A DNA stretch of 64,000 nucleotides, from the NCBI GenBank assembly GCA_015058045.1, contig SVDC01000009.1, positions 13,394-77,393 on the forward strand. The letters are read 5' to 3'. A program made the position numbers and the translations under genes. The notes below the pieces were generated by a model. The model had not been told where the DNA came from, did no database searches, and worked only from the letters and a program-made list of their open reading frames with translations. Below are positions 19,308-28,449 of the stretch, one piece after another. Source of the DNA: Cellulosilyticum sp. (GTDB lineage: Bacteria; Bacillota; Clostridia; Lachnospirales; Cellulosilyticaceae). Position 1 is the stretch's first letter, and each line of letters starts with the position of its first letter.

Positions 19308-20051
19308 CTACGCTTTAATAAAGACATAGGTTGTCTCATTAGAATATGCATCTTCAAATCGATAGCCTAAATGATTAAACGCCTTAATTTGTTCTATATC
19401 CTCTATTTTATGTTCTGCCATAAAACGGACCATTTCTCCTCTTGCCATTTTGGCATAAGTCCCTTTTTCTTTAACTTTACCATCCACGACTTCACCAAAC
19501 ACACATGTTACAAATTGAATCTCGTCTGTTAAATATGGCTCTATACATTTACTGTATTCCTTAGAAGCTAAATTCACAATACAATTCGTCTCTTTAAATA
19601 ATTCATTTGCCATCTTATCTTTCCAAAAAGCGTATAGATTTTTATGCCCGTCTATACTTAATTTGGCCTGCATCTCTAATCGATAAGGTACCACGCCATC
19701 AAAAGGCTTGAGCATTCCATAAAATCCTGAAAGAATTCTTAAATGTTCTTCTATATAGTGATAGGCCTCCGTTTCAAAAACAGCTGGTGCCATATATTGA
19801 TACTGTATCCCTTCATAAGAAAGAATAGCCGGTGTTAGGGCGGCTTCTAATGCCATTCCTCTAATACGCTCTTCATTTAATTTTGCAATTTGATCATTAC
19901 ATTTCCACATGGCTTTAAGTTCTTCATAATTCATTGTCTCTAGCTGTCCAAGTATTTTTTTAGTATCCTCCAAGAACATAGGGAGGTTGCCATAATCTAA
20001 TGTATCTAAATCCTGATTCATCTTTTTTGCTGGTGATATGATGATTCTCAT
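19308..20051 (-). CDS. yaaA: Peroxide stress protein YaaA (DUF328)
   Basis: A 247-residue protein opening MRIIISPAKKM, the invariant start of the YaaA/DUF328 family. It also has the family segments ALTPAILSYEGIQYQYM, GFYGMLKPFDGVVPYRLEM and VNLASKEYSK. In Escherichia coli YaaA lowers free iron under hydrogen peroxide stress and binds DNA through a helix-hairpin-helix fold. The length is normal. It is a single gene with AGAGAGGAATG upstream and the shared hairpin downstream. Confidence 0.93.
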   Translation of the reverse strand: MRIIISPAKKMNQDLDTLDYGNLPMFLEDTKKILGQLETMNYEELKAMWKCNDQIAKLNEERIRGMALEAALTPAILSYEGIQYQYMAPAVFETEAYHYIEEHLRILSGFYGMLKPFDGVVPYRLEMQAKLSIDGHKNLYAFWKDKMANELFKETNCIVNLASKEYSKCIEPYLTDEIQFVTCVFGEVVDGKVKEKGTYAKMARGEMVRFMAEHKIEDIEQIKAFNHLGYRFEDAYSNETTYVFIKA

Positions 20052-20263
20052 GTTGTCATTCCTCTCTTATCCTTATCATTTTATGAGTCTCTCTTTATAA
20101 TCAGCATACCTTATAATAGCCTAAAAACAAACCCTTTTTTATCTTAAATATCCCTCTCCTTTACAAGTATCACACTGTCCCATCTCTCCATTGAAGAGAC
20201 TTGTGTCATTTTTGAAAACTCACCAATTTTAAACATACCTAGCTTATTTTAAGTCCTTTCTCT

Positions 20264-21109
20264 TTAATCTAGATAACCACTTTCCTCAAATAGCTCCATT
20301 GGTCGCCTCTCTAATAATGCTGAAAAAGTGATCTCTGGATGCTTCTTTATAAAACTTTGCATGATTCTAAATCCAATAGTATAGCCTGCACACCAAGGAA
20401 TATCATTCTTTTCATCACCAAACATATATTTAGGATAATTCACATCTGTCCTTGTAATCAGCTCACTATAATGATTCTTCCAAAGGGCTTCTTCGCATTC
20501 TGATGTCATATCAAATAACCACTTTGGCTTAAGCTCTGGATAAAGTGAAAGGGCAAAGCTATCTGCCTCACCATCAATCAGTAGCGATTCTATAAACTGA
20601 TTTTTAAGCTCTCCACCATGCATACCAAACCAATAATTTCCCCATACATTATGATGATATTCATGGGCAAATACATATAAAATCCAGTCATAATACCCCT
20701 CTACAAAAGGATTTACATTAATAATCATATTCCCAAAAGTACTTGCACCCACCACACCATTCTGACGTTCTTTCACGATTTGATTGGTATCAGATAAAGG
20801 ATAGATAGCAATATACATTGGATCATCATCATAGTTTGGTAAAGCTTTTGTGACCTTTTCCATTTCTAATTTCAACTGTTCTAAATCAATGGCTTCCATT
20901 AATTCTAACTGCTTCTTTAATGTCTCTATGTCTTTAATAGCCTTTGGTTTTCTATCTGATAAATCCATAGGGGCATACTGACAAAGCTTTCCCCAATAAG
21001 GAGCAATTGCATACTGCTCCCATAATGCTTCTATATTTTCATTATCATTTTCCACTGCCAAAATATAGTCTTTAAGATTTTTATAAACCGCTAAAATTTC
21101 AATATTCAT
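20264..21109 (-). CDS. Putative Zn-dependent protease, DUF2268
   Basis: A 281-residue protein with the zinc-protease motif HEYHH in YVFAHEYHHNVWGNYWFG (residues about 165-182). A downstream Glu in LLIDGEADSFAL is the likely third zinc ligand, giving an HExxH...E gluzincin pattern. This matches DUF2268 predicted Zn-dependent proteases such as the C-terminal domain of Bacillus YjaZ. There is no signal peptide or membrane span, so it is probably cytoplasmic. GGAGGAAAC precedes the ATG. It is a single gene; the substrate is unknown. Confidence 0.8.
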   Translation of the reverse strand: MNIEILAVYKNLKDYILAVENDNENIEALWEQYAIAPYWGKLCQYAPMDLSDRKPKAIKDIETLKKQLELMEAIDLEQLKLEMEKVTKALPNYDDDPMYIAIYPLSDTNQIVKERQNGVVGASTFGNMIINVNPFVEGYYDWILYVFAHEYHHNVWGNYWFGMHGGELKNQFIESLLIDGEADSFALSLYPELKPKWLFDMTSECEEALWKNHYSELITRTDVNYPKYMFGDEKNDIPWCAGYTIGFRIMQSFIKKHPEITFSALLERRPMELFEESGYLD

Positions 21110-21331
21110 GTTTCCTCCATATATAACCTATCATCAAATTTTTTTCTAAACCTTCTTCACTACTACCATATAATAAATTCATCATAATAATCCCTCCCTA
21201 ATATTCTTATCACTAAGTTCTCAATCTCCTATTCGATCCATCCTAGTAATGTGATAAAAATTTCTTTATTTTCAGACTTATATTACCATGCATTAACTGT
21301 AAGCACAATTCAATCGCGCCTATTAAAATAT

Positions 21332-21377
21332 AAAAGAAGTCAGAACTCCTACTAAATAGGTTATCCTGACTTCTTTT
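21332..21377 (-). terminator. Terminator of the diguanylate cyclase gene
   Basis: Arms AAAAGAAGTCAG (21332-21343) and CTGACTTCTTTT (21366-21377) lie just downstream of the stop on the minus strand. Confidence 0.85.
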
Positions 21378-21395
21378 CTATATCGTCTTATCTTT

Positions 21396-22523
21396 TTATT
21401 TTCTAGATTGTTTTAACTTATAAAGCTCTTGATCCGCTTGTTCTATAAATTCCGGAATAGATTCTATCTGCTCGGTATATTTTTTATATCCAATAGTTAC
21501 TGAAAGTTTATATGGTTTTTCATTAACTCTTGCAAGATTATGATTGATTTGCTGGCATAGTGACTTGATGTCATTTTCATCCTTCACTTCACAAACTATA
21601 ATGAATTCATCTCCCCCGTATCGACAGGCAAAATGCTTTTCATCCTTACAAACTTGCTTTAATACAGCGGCAATCTGTGTTAAGGCCTTATCCCCCTCAA
21701 TATGTCCATATTGGTCATTTATTTTTTTGAAATAATCTACATCAATTATTAATAGATATAACGCTTTACTATGATCATAGCTTTTCATTTTATGTAATAA
21801 ATACTTCAAAAACTGATTTCTATTATTAAGTTGTGTAAGTGGATCAACCGAAATCATCTGACTCATATTATTAATATATACTTGCAGTATTGTAATAGTC
21901 ATTCCTACGCGAAATGTAGGGATTTCTAAAAATAAAAATTGTATTAACACAAAAACCAGTGGTGCCATAATAGAATATACAAAATTAAGATACTTAGATT
22001 TATTAATATAATTTTCTTTTCTCAATGCTTTTTCTAGTGCATGTATAAATGTAAATACAACATAACTATAGATGATTATAATCTGTAAAATATACCATTC
22101 CCCTAACTGATACATATTATTTTCATCTATATAAAATAACCATCCATTTTTATAAGTTCCTACTGCAAGTATAATCAAAGCAATTACTGGCATTCTACTG
22201 AGACATCTGTATTTTTTATTATATATAATTTTTGATTCCAACTCTATCTCAACATATAAAAACCATATATATGTCCCTATACCACAACATAGGTGATATA
22301 ATATTTTTACCAAATAACTTATAGATACTGATGTTTCCAAGTAACCACTTTCAATTAAAATCCCTATTGAATCTAATGTAAAACAACTCGTTGCAAATAC
22401 GATAATCCACATAAATAACCGTTGTGATTCCCGCTTATCAATACCTGTATAGATTTTATACATAATCATCATTTGAATCCAAATACAAAAGATATTGATT
22501 TCTAGACTTAACATTTCTGCCAT
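21396..22523 (-). CDS. Membrane-bound diguanylate cyclase (GGDEF)
   Basis: A 375-residue protein. Residues 1-220 form six or seven hydrophobic segments with no recognised sensor family. A GGDEF domain follows (about 224-375), with DPLTQLNNR at its start, the metal-binding DVDYFKKIND, and an intact GGDEF active site at 303-307. It would make cyclic di-GMP from two GTP. The four residues at the inhibitory I-site position (294-297) read DEKH instead of RxxD, so product inhibition at that site is probably absent. GCGAGGAAAG precedes the ATG. It is a single gene. Confidence 0.9.
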   Translation of the reverse strand: MAEMLSLEINIFCIWIQMMIMYKIYTGIDKRESQRLFMWIIVFATSCFTLDSIGILIESGYLETSVSISYLVKILYHLCCGIGTYIWFLYVEIELESKIIYNKKYRCLSRMPVIALIILAVGTYKNGWLFYIDENNMYQLGEWYILQIIIIYSYVVFTFIHALEKALRKENYINKSKYLNFVYSIMAPLVFVLIQFLFLEIPTFRVGMTITILQVYINNMSQMISVDPLTQLNNRNQFLKYLLHKMKSYDHSKALYLLIIDVDYFKKINDQYGHIEGDKALTQIAAVLKQVCKDEKHFACRYGGDEFIIVCEVKDENDIKSLCQQINHNLARVNEKPYKLSVTIGYKKYTEQIESIPEFIEQADQELYKLKQSRK

Positions 22524-22702
22524 TTCTTTCCTCGCTTAATCCTATCAATTTCTTTTAGTACACCTACATTTTCAATATTCAAATTGTATATTACTACACA
22601 TAATAAGTAAAATTAATATTTACAATTTTTTACTTGATACTAATTATTGAAAACAACAAATGATAATGACTGTATTACCTTTTTAAATAAGGTGATTCAT
22701 CT

Positions 22703-24079
22703 CTAAGCAGCTTCCTGCTTCCTTTTTTGAGCCTTGTACTTTGCTTCACCTTTTAAAATGTACAAATAAAATACGATCCCAATTATTAATGAAAAAGTAT
22801 CTGCAATCGGTTGTGACCATACTAATCCTTTTGCGCCTAAAAGCCTATTTAATAACATTAATAAAGGAATTAGTAAAACACCTTGGCGTATAACCGACAA
22901 CATAAGAGACTGGAACCATTTTCCCATAGCCTGAAAGATGGCATTAAATAAGTTGGTAAAGCACATACCTGGTGCACAAAAAATCCATGTTCTTAAGAAT
23001 GAAATACCAATCTCTATGGTATTTGCCTCTGATGTAAAAAGATATAATAGCTGTTTTGCAAATACTTCAATTAAACCTACACAGATAAGGGCATAAACTG
23101 CTAGTATACCAAATGCCCATCTATTAATTTCTTTCACACGCTCCAACTGATTGGCGCCATAGCTATAACCTAGAAGTGGCATAATCCCTTGTGTGAGCCC
23201 AATGGTAATTTGAATGGTAATCGTACCGATTTTTTGTACAATCCCAAAGGCTGCTACTGATACTTCTCCATACTCAGACATAAGACGCGTTAATACAATA
23301 TTAGCACTACTACCTAATACAATAATCATAGCTGCTGGAATGCCTACTAAAATAACTTGCTTCATAATATCTGGTACAAAGGTAAGCTTTTTAAAATGAA
23401 GCTCAATCACCGTTTGTTTATTTTTTCTAACCATCATCAGAAAATACAAGAAAGAAATCGTATTAGCAATGCAAGTTGCAATGGCTGCACCTTTTGCCCC
23501 CATTTGCATACCTTGCACAAAAATAGGGTCTAATAAAATATTTAAAATACCACCTAAAGCCATTCCTATACTCGCTTGTTTTGTATTACCCTCTGCTCTT
23601 ATTAAATGTCCCAACATCAATGCAGCAACGGTTGGTAATCCTCCTATAACCACTGTCCAACTAATATAAGCACTTGTTGCATTAAAAACAGCTTCGCTCC
23701 TAGCACCTATACCTTGTAAAATAGGTGTCATACCAAGTTTAATGACTATAACGAGTAATAAAGTAGCACCTAATGCACCATAAAATGCAAAAGTAGAGGT
23801 TTGTTTTGCCTCTTCTCTCTTACCCGTTCCTAAAAATCGTGATATTGAGCTATTTGCCCCTATACCAAATAAATTTCCAACCATGGTAAGCAACATAAAG
23901 ATTGGAAAGCTTAACGTCAGTGCTGCCACCTCTGCTGGATTATTGGTATGTCCTACAAAAAAGGTATCTGCCAAATTATAAAGAAGGGTTACCAATTGAC
24001 TTAAAATCGTTGGAATGGCAAATTTCATAATCATTCTGGGTACAGAATGCCCTTCAAATACTGCTTCATTTTTTTCCAT
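22703..24079 (-). CDS. MATE-family efflux transporter (3 of 3)
   Basis: A 458-residue MATE protein with about twelve membrane segments; diagnostic segments are FEGHSVPRMIMKFAIPTIL and YNLADTFFVGHTN. It ends in a lysine-rich tail. It is 149 bases downstream of an ABC exporter gene on the same strand, but a terminator at 24169-24203 separates them, so it is likely an independent unit. AAGGAGAAAG precedes the ATG. The cargo is unknown. Confidence 0.88.
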   Translation of the reverse strand: MEKNEAVFEGHSVPRMIMKFAIPTILSQLVTLLYNLADTFFVGHTNNPAEVAALTLSFPIFMLLTMVGNLFGIGANSSISRFLGTGKREEAKQTSTFAFYGALGATLLLVIVIKLGMTPILQGIGARSEAVFNATSAYISWTVVIGGLPTVAALMLGHLIRAEGNTKQASIGMALGGILNILLDPIFVQGMQMGAKGAAIATCIANTISFLYFLMMVRKNKQTVIELHFKKLTFVPDIMKQVILVGIPAAMIIVLGSSANIVLTRLMSEYGEVSVAAFGIVQKIGTITIQITIGLTQGIMPLLGYSYGANQLERVKEINRWAFGILAVYALICVGLIEVFAKQLLYLFTSEANTIEIGISFLRTWIFCAPGMCFTNLFNAIFQAMGKWFQSLMLSVIRQGVLLIPLLMLLNRLLGAKGLVWSQPIADTFSLIIGIVFYLYILKGEAKYKAQKRKQEAA

Positions 24080-24168
24080 TTTTTATCTTTCTCCTTATTT
24101 CCTTTTCTTTAGTTAAAAAGCATCAAATTCCTATCCACCCTAGATATCATCTTTCATTATACAAAAAA

Positions 24169-24203
24169 AGACTTTGTATCAACTATTTCGTAATACAAAG
24201 TCT
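24169..24203 (-). terminator. Terminator of the ABC exporter gene
   Basis: Perfect 11-base arms AGACTTTGTAT (24169-24179) and ATACAAAGTCT (24193-24203) are followed by TTTTTTT on the minus strand. Confidence 0.88.
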
Positions 24204-24228
24204 CTTATCCAATCCTCTATCTTAATTT

Positions 24229-25914
24229 CTAAGAAACACTTGCATTGTATAACTCAATAAAATATTCATTGTCTTTTAACAGCTCATCAAAAGTTCCTTG
24301 TCCAACAACTTTTCCCTGTTTAAAAACAATAATATGATCAAAATTCCTTATTGAACTTAATCGATGGGCAATAGCGATAACTGTTTGATCTTTCAACATC
24401 TTAGTTAGCTCATTCATCGTGCTTTCTTCTGTTAAATTGTCCATTGCCGAAGTCGCCTCATCTAGGATGGTAATTGCCTTTCTTTCAAAACATAATCTTG
24501 CTATGGCTAGTCTTTGTCTTTCACCACCTGATAGAATCATACCTCTTTCCCCTATTTCTGTCTCTAACCCTTTTTTCATATTCTGATAAAGAGTTAATAA
24601 ACACATTTTTTCTAATGCTTTAACTTGTACATCATCTGATATATCACGGTCAAATACTAGATTTTCTCTTAATGTCCCATCAAAAATAGGTGAATCCTGT
24701 GAAATGTAACTTAAATGGTCATATAAGCTATTTAAACAGATTTCCTTTAATTCTTGTCCATCTATTTGAATGCTGCCTGTATCATACTTAATTAATCCTG
24801 CAATCAATTTAACTAATGTAGATTTCCCAGAGCCACTTTCTCCTACAAAAGCTACTTTTTCGCCTTGTTTAATCGATAGATTTAAGTCTTTAAATAACCA
24901 CTGATCCTCATACTGAAAAGACAGATGATTTATTTCAATATTCCCTCCTAGAGTCGTTAGTTCTTTCCCTTGATTAAGTTGAACATCATCTTCTAACTCT
25001 AAAAAGTTTTCAAATCTATGAAAAGAAGCTTTATCTAACTTATACTGCACATATAAAACATTAAAAATAGCAATGGGTGTATAAGCATTATCTATAAGCG
25101 AAAGTAATGCCACTATAGCACCTATAGAAAGTGACTTTGTATACCAAGCATAAAGTAAAATCCCAATATTTAATAATGCTACAAGTAGTGCAAATACTGT
25201 AAAAAATGCCTCGTGAATCATATTCATTTTTACCTTGGAACGTACAATCTCCTTTTTTGCAAGAGATGCTTTACGTATTTCATTTGGAAACTGCTTCTCC
25301 ATACGAAATACTATCATCTCCATAAAGCCCCTCACTAAATAATGATTCATCTGTTCCTCATTAGTAAGAATACGTTCTTTAATCTGATATAACACTTTTA
25401 ATAAGACATTCGTAATAATAAAAATAATAATATAACCACCTAATATAGCAAATGTAATGGGCTTACTCATTTTCCATATAAAATACATACTAAAAGCAAT
25501 CGTTGGCAATAGATTTCTTATAACACAAAACCAAAAATCATACAACAAATTTTTTCCTGCTCTAGCACCACTTTCAATACGTTGTGTCAACTTGCCTATT
25601 CCCTCTTTTTGATAAGCTAAATAATTGATTTTACTGATTTTCTTTAGAGCTAATAATTTAAAATCTAGATAAATCCCCTCTGCAAGCTTCTTACTTGGAT
25701 ATTCATCTAAATAATTCATTAAATAATTTATTACTAAAATAATCCCATATGTGATAATCCCACTTAAGACAATAGATTCTTCAGCTAAACCATCCACAAC
25801 TTGCTGAAAATAATCTACCTTAAAGTTGGTTAAAAAAGCATTGAAAATCCCTATTGCAATATAAACAAACACTAATCCTTTATTCTTAAATAAAATTTCT
25901 TTTATGTAGCGCAT
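24229..25914 (-). CDS. ABC exporter, fused permease and ATPase
   Basis: A 561-residue half-transporter of the ABCB/MsbA type. Six transmembrane segments lie in residues 1-290. An ATPase domain follows with Walker A GESGSGKST (about 353-361), signature LSGGERQRLAIARL, Walker B AITILDEATSAMD and the H-loop AIAHRLSSI. It presumably works as a homodimer or with a partner outside this window, since no second half-transporter is adjacent. Exported cargo is unknown. AAAGGAG precedes the ATG. A large imperfect inverted repeat lies in its leader (25953-26024). Confidence 0.9.
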   Translation of the reverse strand: MRYIKEILFKNKGLVFVYIAIGIFNAFLTNFKVDYFQQVVDGLAEESIVLSGIITYGIILVINYLMNYLDEYPSKKLAEGIYLDFKLLALKKISKINYLAYQKEGIGKLTQRIESGARAGKNLLYDFWFCVIRNLLPTIAFSMYFIWKMSKPITFAILGGYIIIFIITNVLLKVLYQIKERILTNEEQMNHYLVRGFMEMIVFRMEKQFPNEIRKASLAKKEIVRSKVKMNMIHEAFFTVFALLVALLNIGILLYAWYTKSLSIGAIVALLSLIDNAYTPIAIFNVLYVQYKLDKASFHRFENFLELEDDVQLNQGKELTTLGGNIEINHLSFQYEDQWLFKDLNLSIKQGEKVAFVGESGSGKSTLVKLIAGLIKYDTGSIQIDGQELKEICLNSLYDHLSYISQDSPIFDGTLRENLVFDRDISDDVQVKALEKMCLLTLYQNMKKGLETEIGERGMILSGGERQRLAIARLCFERKAITILDEATSAMDNLTEESTMNELTKMLKDQTVIAIAHRLSSIRNFDHIIVFKQGKVVGQGTFDELLKDNEYFIELYNASVS

Positions 25915-25952
25915 CTTTGTACTCCTTTGGTATTTTTTATTTTCCTAAGGAT

Positions 25953-26024
25953 CAGTACAGCTGCGATGTTAGCTTATTTTATTGGTTCTCAGCACAATCT
26001 GCTAACAGTATCTCAACTGTACTG
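25953..26024 (-). repeat. Imperfect long inverted repeat in the ABC exporter leader
   Basis: Positions 25953-25973 (CAGTACAGCTGCGATGTTAGC) pair with 26001-26024 (GCTAACAG...TGTACTG) through about 19 matched bases and a 3-base bulge, leaving a 27-base loop. There is no T-run, so it is not a standard terminator. It could be an attenuator, a protein-binding RNA structure in the 5' leader about 40 bases upstream of the start codon, or a tiny mobile-element scar. Confidence 0.55.
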
Positions 26025-26331
26025 AGTTATTAATTCGAATGAAGCCTATTAAATTTCTCATTATTGTTCCTCACTTTACGCCTTTTATATTTAAATCATA
26101 AAATTTATAGTACCATATATAAGATGACAAATAGAACCAAGCTCCTACACCGCTCTCTTCTTCCTAAAATCTATCAATAAACTGGTTTATTTTGAAACTT
26201 GTCCTTTAGCCATTCTACTGAAATGGTTCATCACATCTGTAAGTATTAGTATGCTTTCTAAATGCACCCTCTATATATATAGAATTTTCACTACATTTTA
26301 GGTTATCATATTACACCTTTCTTTACAATAT

Positions 26332-26380
26332 AAAAACCGCCTAGCTCTCTTGCTTTACTGATGAGAGTTAGGCGGTTTTT
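26332..26380 (-). terminator. Terminator downstream of the acetyltransferase region
   Basis: Eighteen-base arms, 26332-26349 and 26363-26380, with one mismatch (AAAAACCGCCTAgCTCTC type) and flanking A and T runs. Confidence 0.88.
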
Positions 26381-26391
26381 ACTGCTTCATT

Positions 26392-26532
26392 TTAATATTG
26401 TGATAAAGCTTCAGATAAAGCTAAGATCGTTAATGATTGTCCATATGCCATAGGTGCAATCTCCTGATATTCTCCTTTCCGTCCAACTGAAGTTACTGTA
26501 ACACTTGATTCTAGTTCTTCTGTACATATAAC
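26392..26532 (-). pseudogene. C-terminal remnant of an unidentified protein
   Basis: A 47-codon open frame with no start codon ends at TAA 26392-26394, just ahead of a strong terminator. Its translation includes VTSVGRKGEYQEIAPMAYG and then SLTILALSEALSQY, which reads like the folded end of an enzyme, possibly a toroidal carbohydrate-active protein. I cannot name it. It overlaps the acetyltransferase stop by 22 bases in another frame. This suggests that the acetyltransferase gene replaced or was inserted next to the front part of an older gene. Confidence 0.4.
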
Positions 26533-27251
26533 TCAGTCCATGCTGGATAAAATCCTGCATGAAACGCAACATTTTGTGATGCTATATGTGACATGGCTGT
26601 TCCATAAAAAGGCAATATACCTCTCTTTAATAATTCATTTTTTAATAAAATAACTAGCGCAGTTCCAATATGTTCTCCACGATACTCACTCAATACATCT
26701 ATTCCTATTTGCCACATTTTCATGCTGTCACTGCTTGCACCTGCCATCCCTAATATTTGACCTTCTCGTTGTAATGATACCCCTATACGATCTGGTGCGC
26801 TCTGACAAAAGGCAAAAGCTTCATGAAATCTTAAATCACCACGAAATCTCTCTATTTCATTTTCCTCATACCATACAATATCACCTTTTATATCAGGCTG
26901 TTGTGTGATTTCATCTGAAATATAAAAAGGATGTGCAAGTCCAACTCGGTAACCATATTCATGCATCTTACAGTCTAACTCATGTAAGTTACCATACTCC
27001 ATAAACCATGCAGCATTGCTATTATGGTATTTCTCACGACACCAGTCTACAATGCTTTTTTCTCCAGATACTAATAACTTTCCATGTATACAAGCAATTT
27101 TTAAAAAACAGGTATTATCATCAGTATACTTTCTTCTATTCATTCTTGGCTCATAATACGTAAAAATATGCTGATGATTCTTCACCTCATTTACACTACA
27201 ACAAAAATCATCTGCTAATTGCTGATTAAGTATTTCTTTTATATTTTCCAT
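26511..27251 (-). CDS. GNAT-family N-acetyltransferase
   Basis: A 246-residue protein whose C-terminal half carries the acetyl-CoA binding pattern EYRGEHIGTALVILLKNEL (R/Q-x-x-G-x-G/A) and a following HIASQNVAFHAGFYPAWTELY segment typical of GNAT enzymes. The N-terminal half, with a charged stretch and IHGKLLVSGEKSIVDW, resembles the two-part GNAT proteins of Clostridia with unknown acceptors. AGAGGAGAG precedes the ATG. It is a single gene. Confidence 0.82.
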   Translation of the reverse strand: MENIKEILNQQLADDFCCSVNEVKNHQHIFTYYEPRMNRRKYTDDNTCFLKIACIHGKLLVSGEKSIVDWCREKYHNSNAAWFMEYGNLHELDCKMHEYGYRVGLAHPFYISDEITQQPDIKGDIVWYEENEIERFRGDLRFHEAFAFCQSAPDRIGVSLQREGQILGMAGASSDSMKMWQIGIDVLSEYRGEHIGTALVILLKNELLKRGILPFYGTAMSHIASQNVAFHAGFYPAWTELYVQKN

Positions 27252-27382
27252 TAGTACTTCTCTCTCCTCTCAAATTATCCTTTTCAATCTTATTCTCTAT
27301 CTATATGTCTTCTTAATCATGTATCTCTTCTATATAGTATCATAATTTTCTATATATTAAATCAATAAAATAACGCCAAGCA

Positions 27383-27431
27383 AAAAAGCTATTAAAGTTA
27401 GCGTCATTCACTCTAACTTTAATAGCTTTTT
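27383..27431 (-). terminator. Terminator of the DUF134-NifX gene
   Basis: Perfect 19-base arms, 27383-27401 and 27413-27431, have A- and T-runs at the ends, immediately after the stop of the 27444 gene. Confidence 0.92.
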
Positions 27432-27443
27432 GTATCATCACTC

Positions 27444-28207
27444 TTAGTGGCAACCATGCTCTCCACATTGATGTTGGCCTTCTCCGTGCTCATGATCATG
27501 ATGATTACAATGTACATTTGGATTATAACCAAGATTTCCTGCAATTAGTGCATTTACTGCTTCATCTGCATTACCAGTTACCCCACCATAAAGTTTAATA
27601 CCAGCATTGGCTAAAGCTGTTTGTGCACCACCGCCAATACCACCACAAATTAATACGTCTACACTATTTTCTGCAAGAAATCCTGCAAGTGCACCATGAC
27701 CACTTCCCATTGTTGGAACTACCTGTGAACTAATAACCTTATTATTTTCAATATCGAAAATCTTAAATGTTTCTGTATGACCAAAATGTTGAAATACGTT
27801 TCCATTTTCATAAGTTACTGCAACTCTCATTATATTCGCTCCTTTTTCTTTTATGATAGGTACTATAGCTGTTAAATCCATTCTTTTACATGGTTTCCCA
27901 CAATAATGTCTCGCCGTTCCATCACAAAGCTGATAATTGCCGCCTGTAATACATAATGCTTTACCATTAACCATACTATCAGCCATTTTGTACCTGGCTC
28001 TATCATACATCTCTGTGACAGTGGTTCTGGAAATATTCATCTGCAAAGCACATTGCTCATGAGTCTTCTTTTCCAAGTCAATAAGTCTGATGACTTCATA
28101 CTCATCTACCGTTAACATCACCTGCTCCTCAGATAAAATACCATTTGGCACAAATCTATCATAGCACGGCTCATGACATATTCTTCGACATTTGCTGGGT
28201 CTGGCCA
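27444..28207 (-). CDS. DUF134 regulator fused to a NifX/NifB-type cofactor-binding domain
   Basis: A 254-residue fusion. Residues 1-105 are DUF134 (MARPSKCRRICHEP start, HTH segment NISRTTVTEMYDRARYKMAD, and Cys residues in a GGNYQLCDG...HYCGKPC region). Residues 127-225 are a dinitrogenase iron-molybdenum cofactor biosynthesis domain (MRVAVTYENGNVFQHFGH, CGGIGGGAQTAL). The tail is a metal-ligand-rich CNHHDHEHGEGQHQCGEHGCH-type stretch. I start it at the ATG at 28205-28207 (GGAGGTG ahead); the longer frame lacks a signal. A second ATG at 27828-27830 has AAAGGAGCG 8 bases ahead, so the NifX part may also be made on its own. The domain pairing suggests Fe-S or metal-cofactor sensing. Confidence 0.88.
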
Positions 28208-28449
28208 TTTTGGCACCTCCATTTCCGACATATGTCGTAAATAGTATAGCATTCCAATTCAGATAATTCAACTCATTTTTAAACATTTAAACTTATTCAT
28301 TTTATTGTGCACACCTATAGTTTTAGCATCTAGTAAATTTCTCTTATACCTCTAGGTGCTACCCGTTCAATTACTCTATCAAACATTTAGCAAATATTTT
28401 TATGCCTATAACGCCTCACTATTAGGACTAATTCCCTAGACCATCCTTT

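Larger units (their letters stand above)
25915..26531. other. Long gap upstream of the ABC exporter: inverted repeat, gene scraps, terminator
   Basis: The space between two minus-strand genes contains, from left to right: an imperfect 21/24-base inverted repeat (25953-26024); a short GTG-started frame around 26200-26275 ending NHFSRMAKGQVSK with a weak GAGGG ahead of it, of doubtful reality; a strong terminator (26332-26380); and a 47-codon open frame ending at 26392 that looks like the C-terminus of a lost protein. I see no intact gene. The exporter promoter must lie in the left half. Confidence 0.5.
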
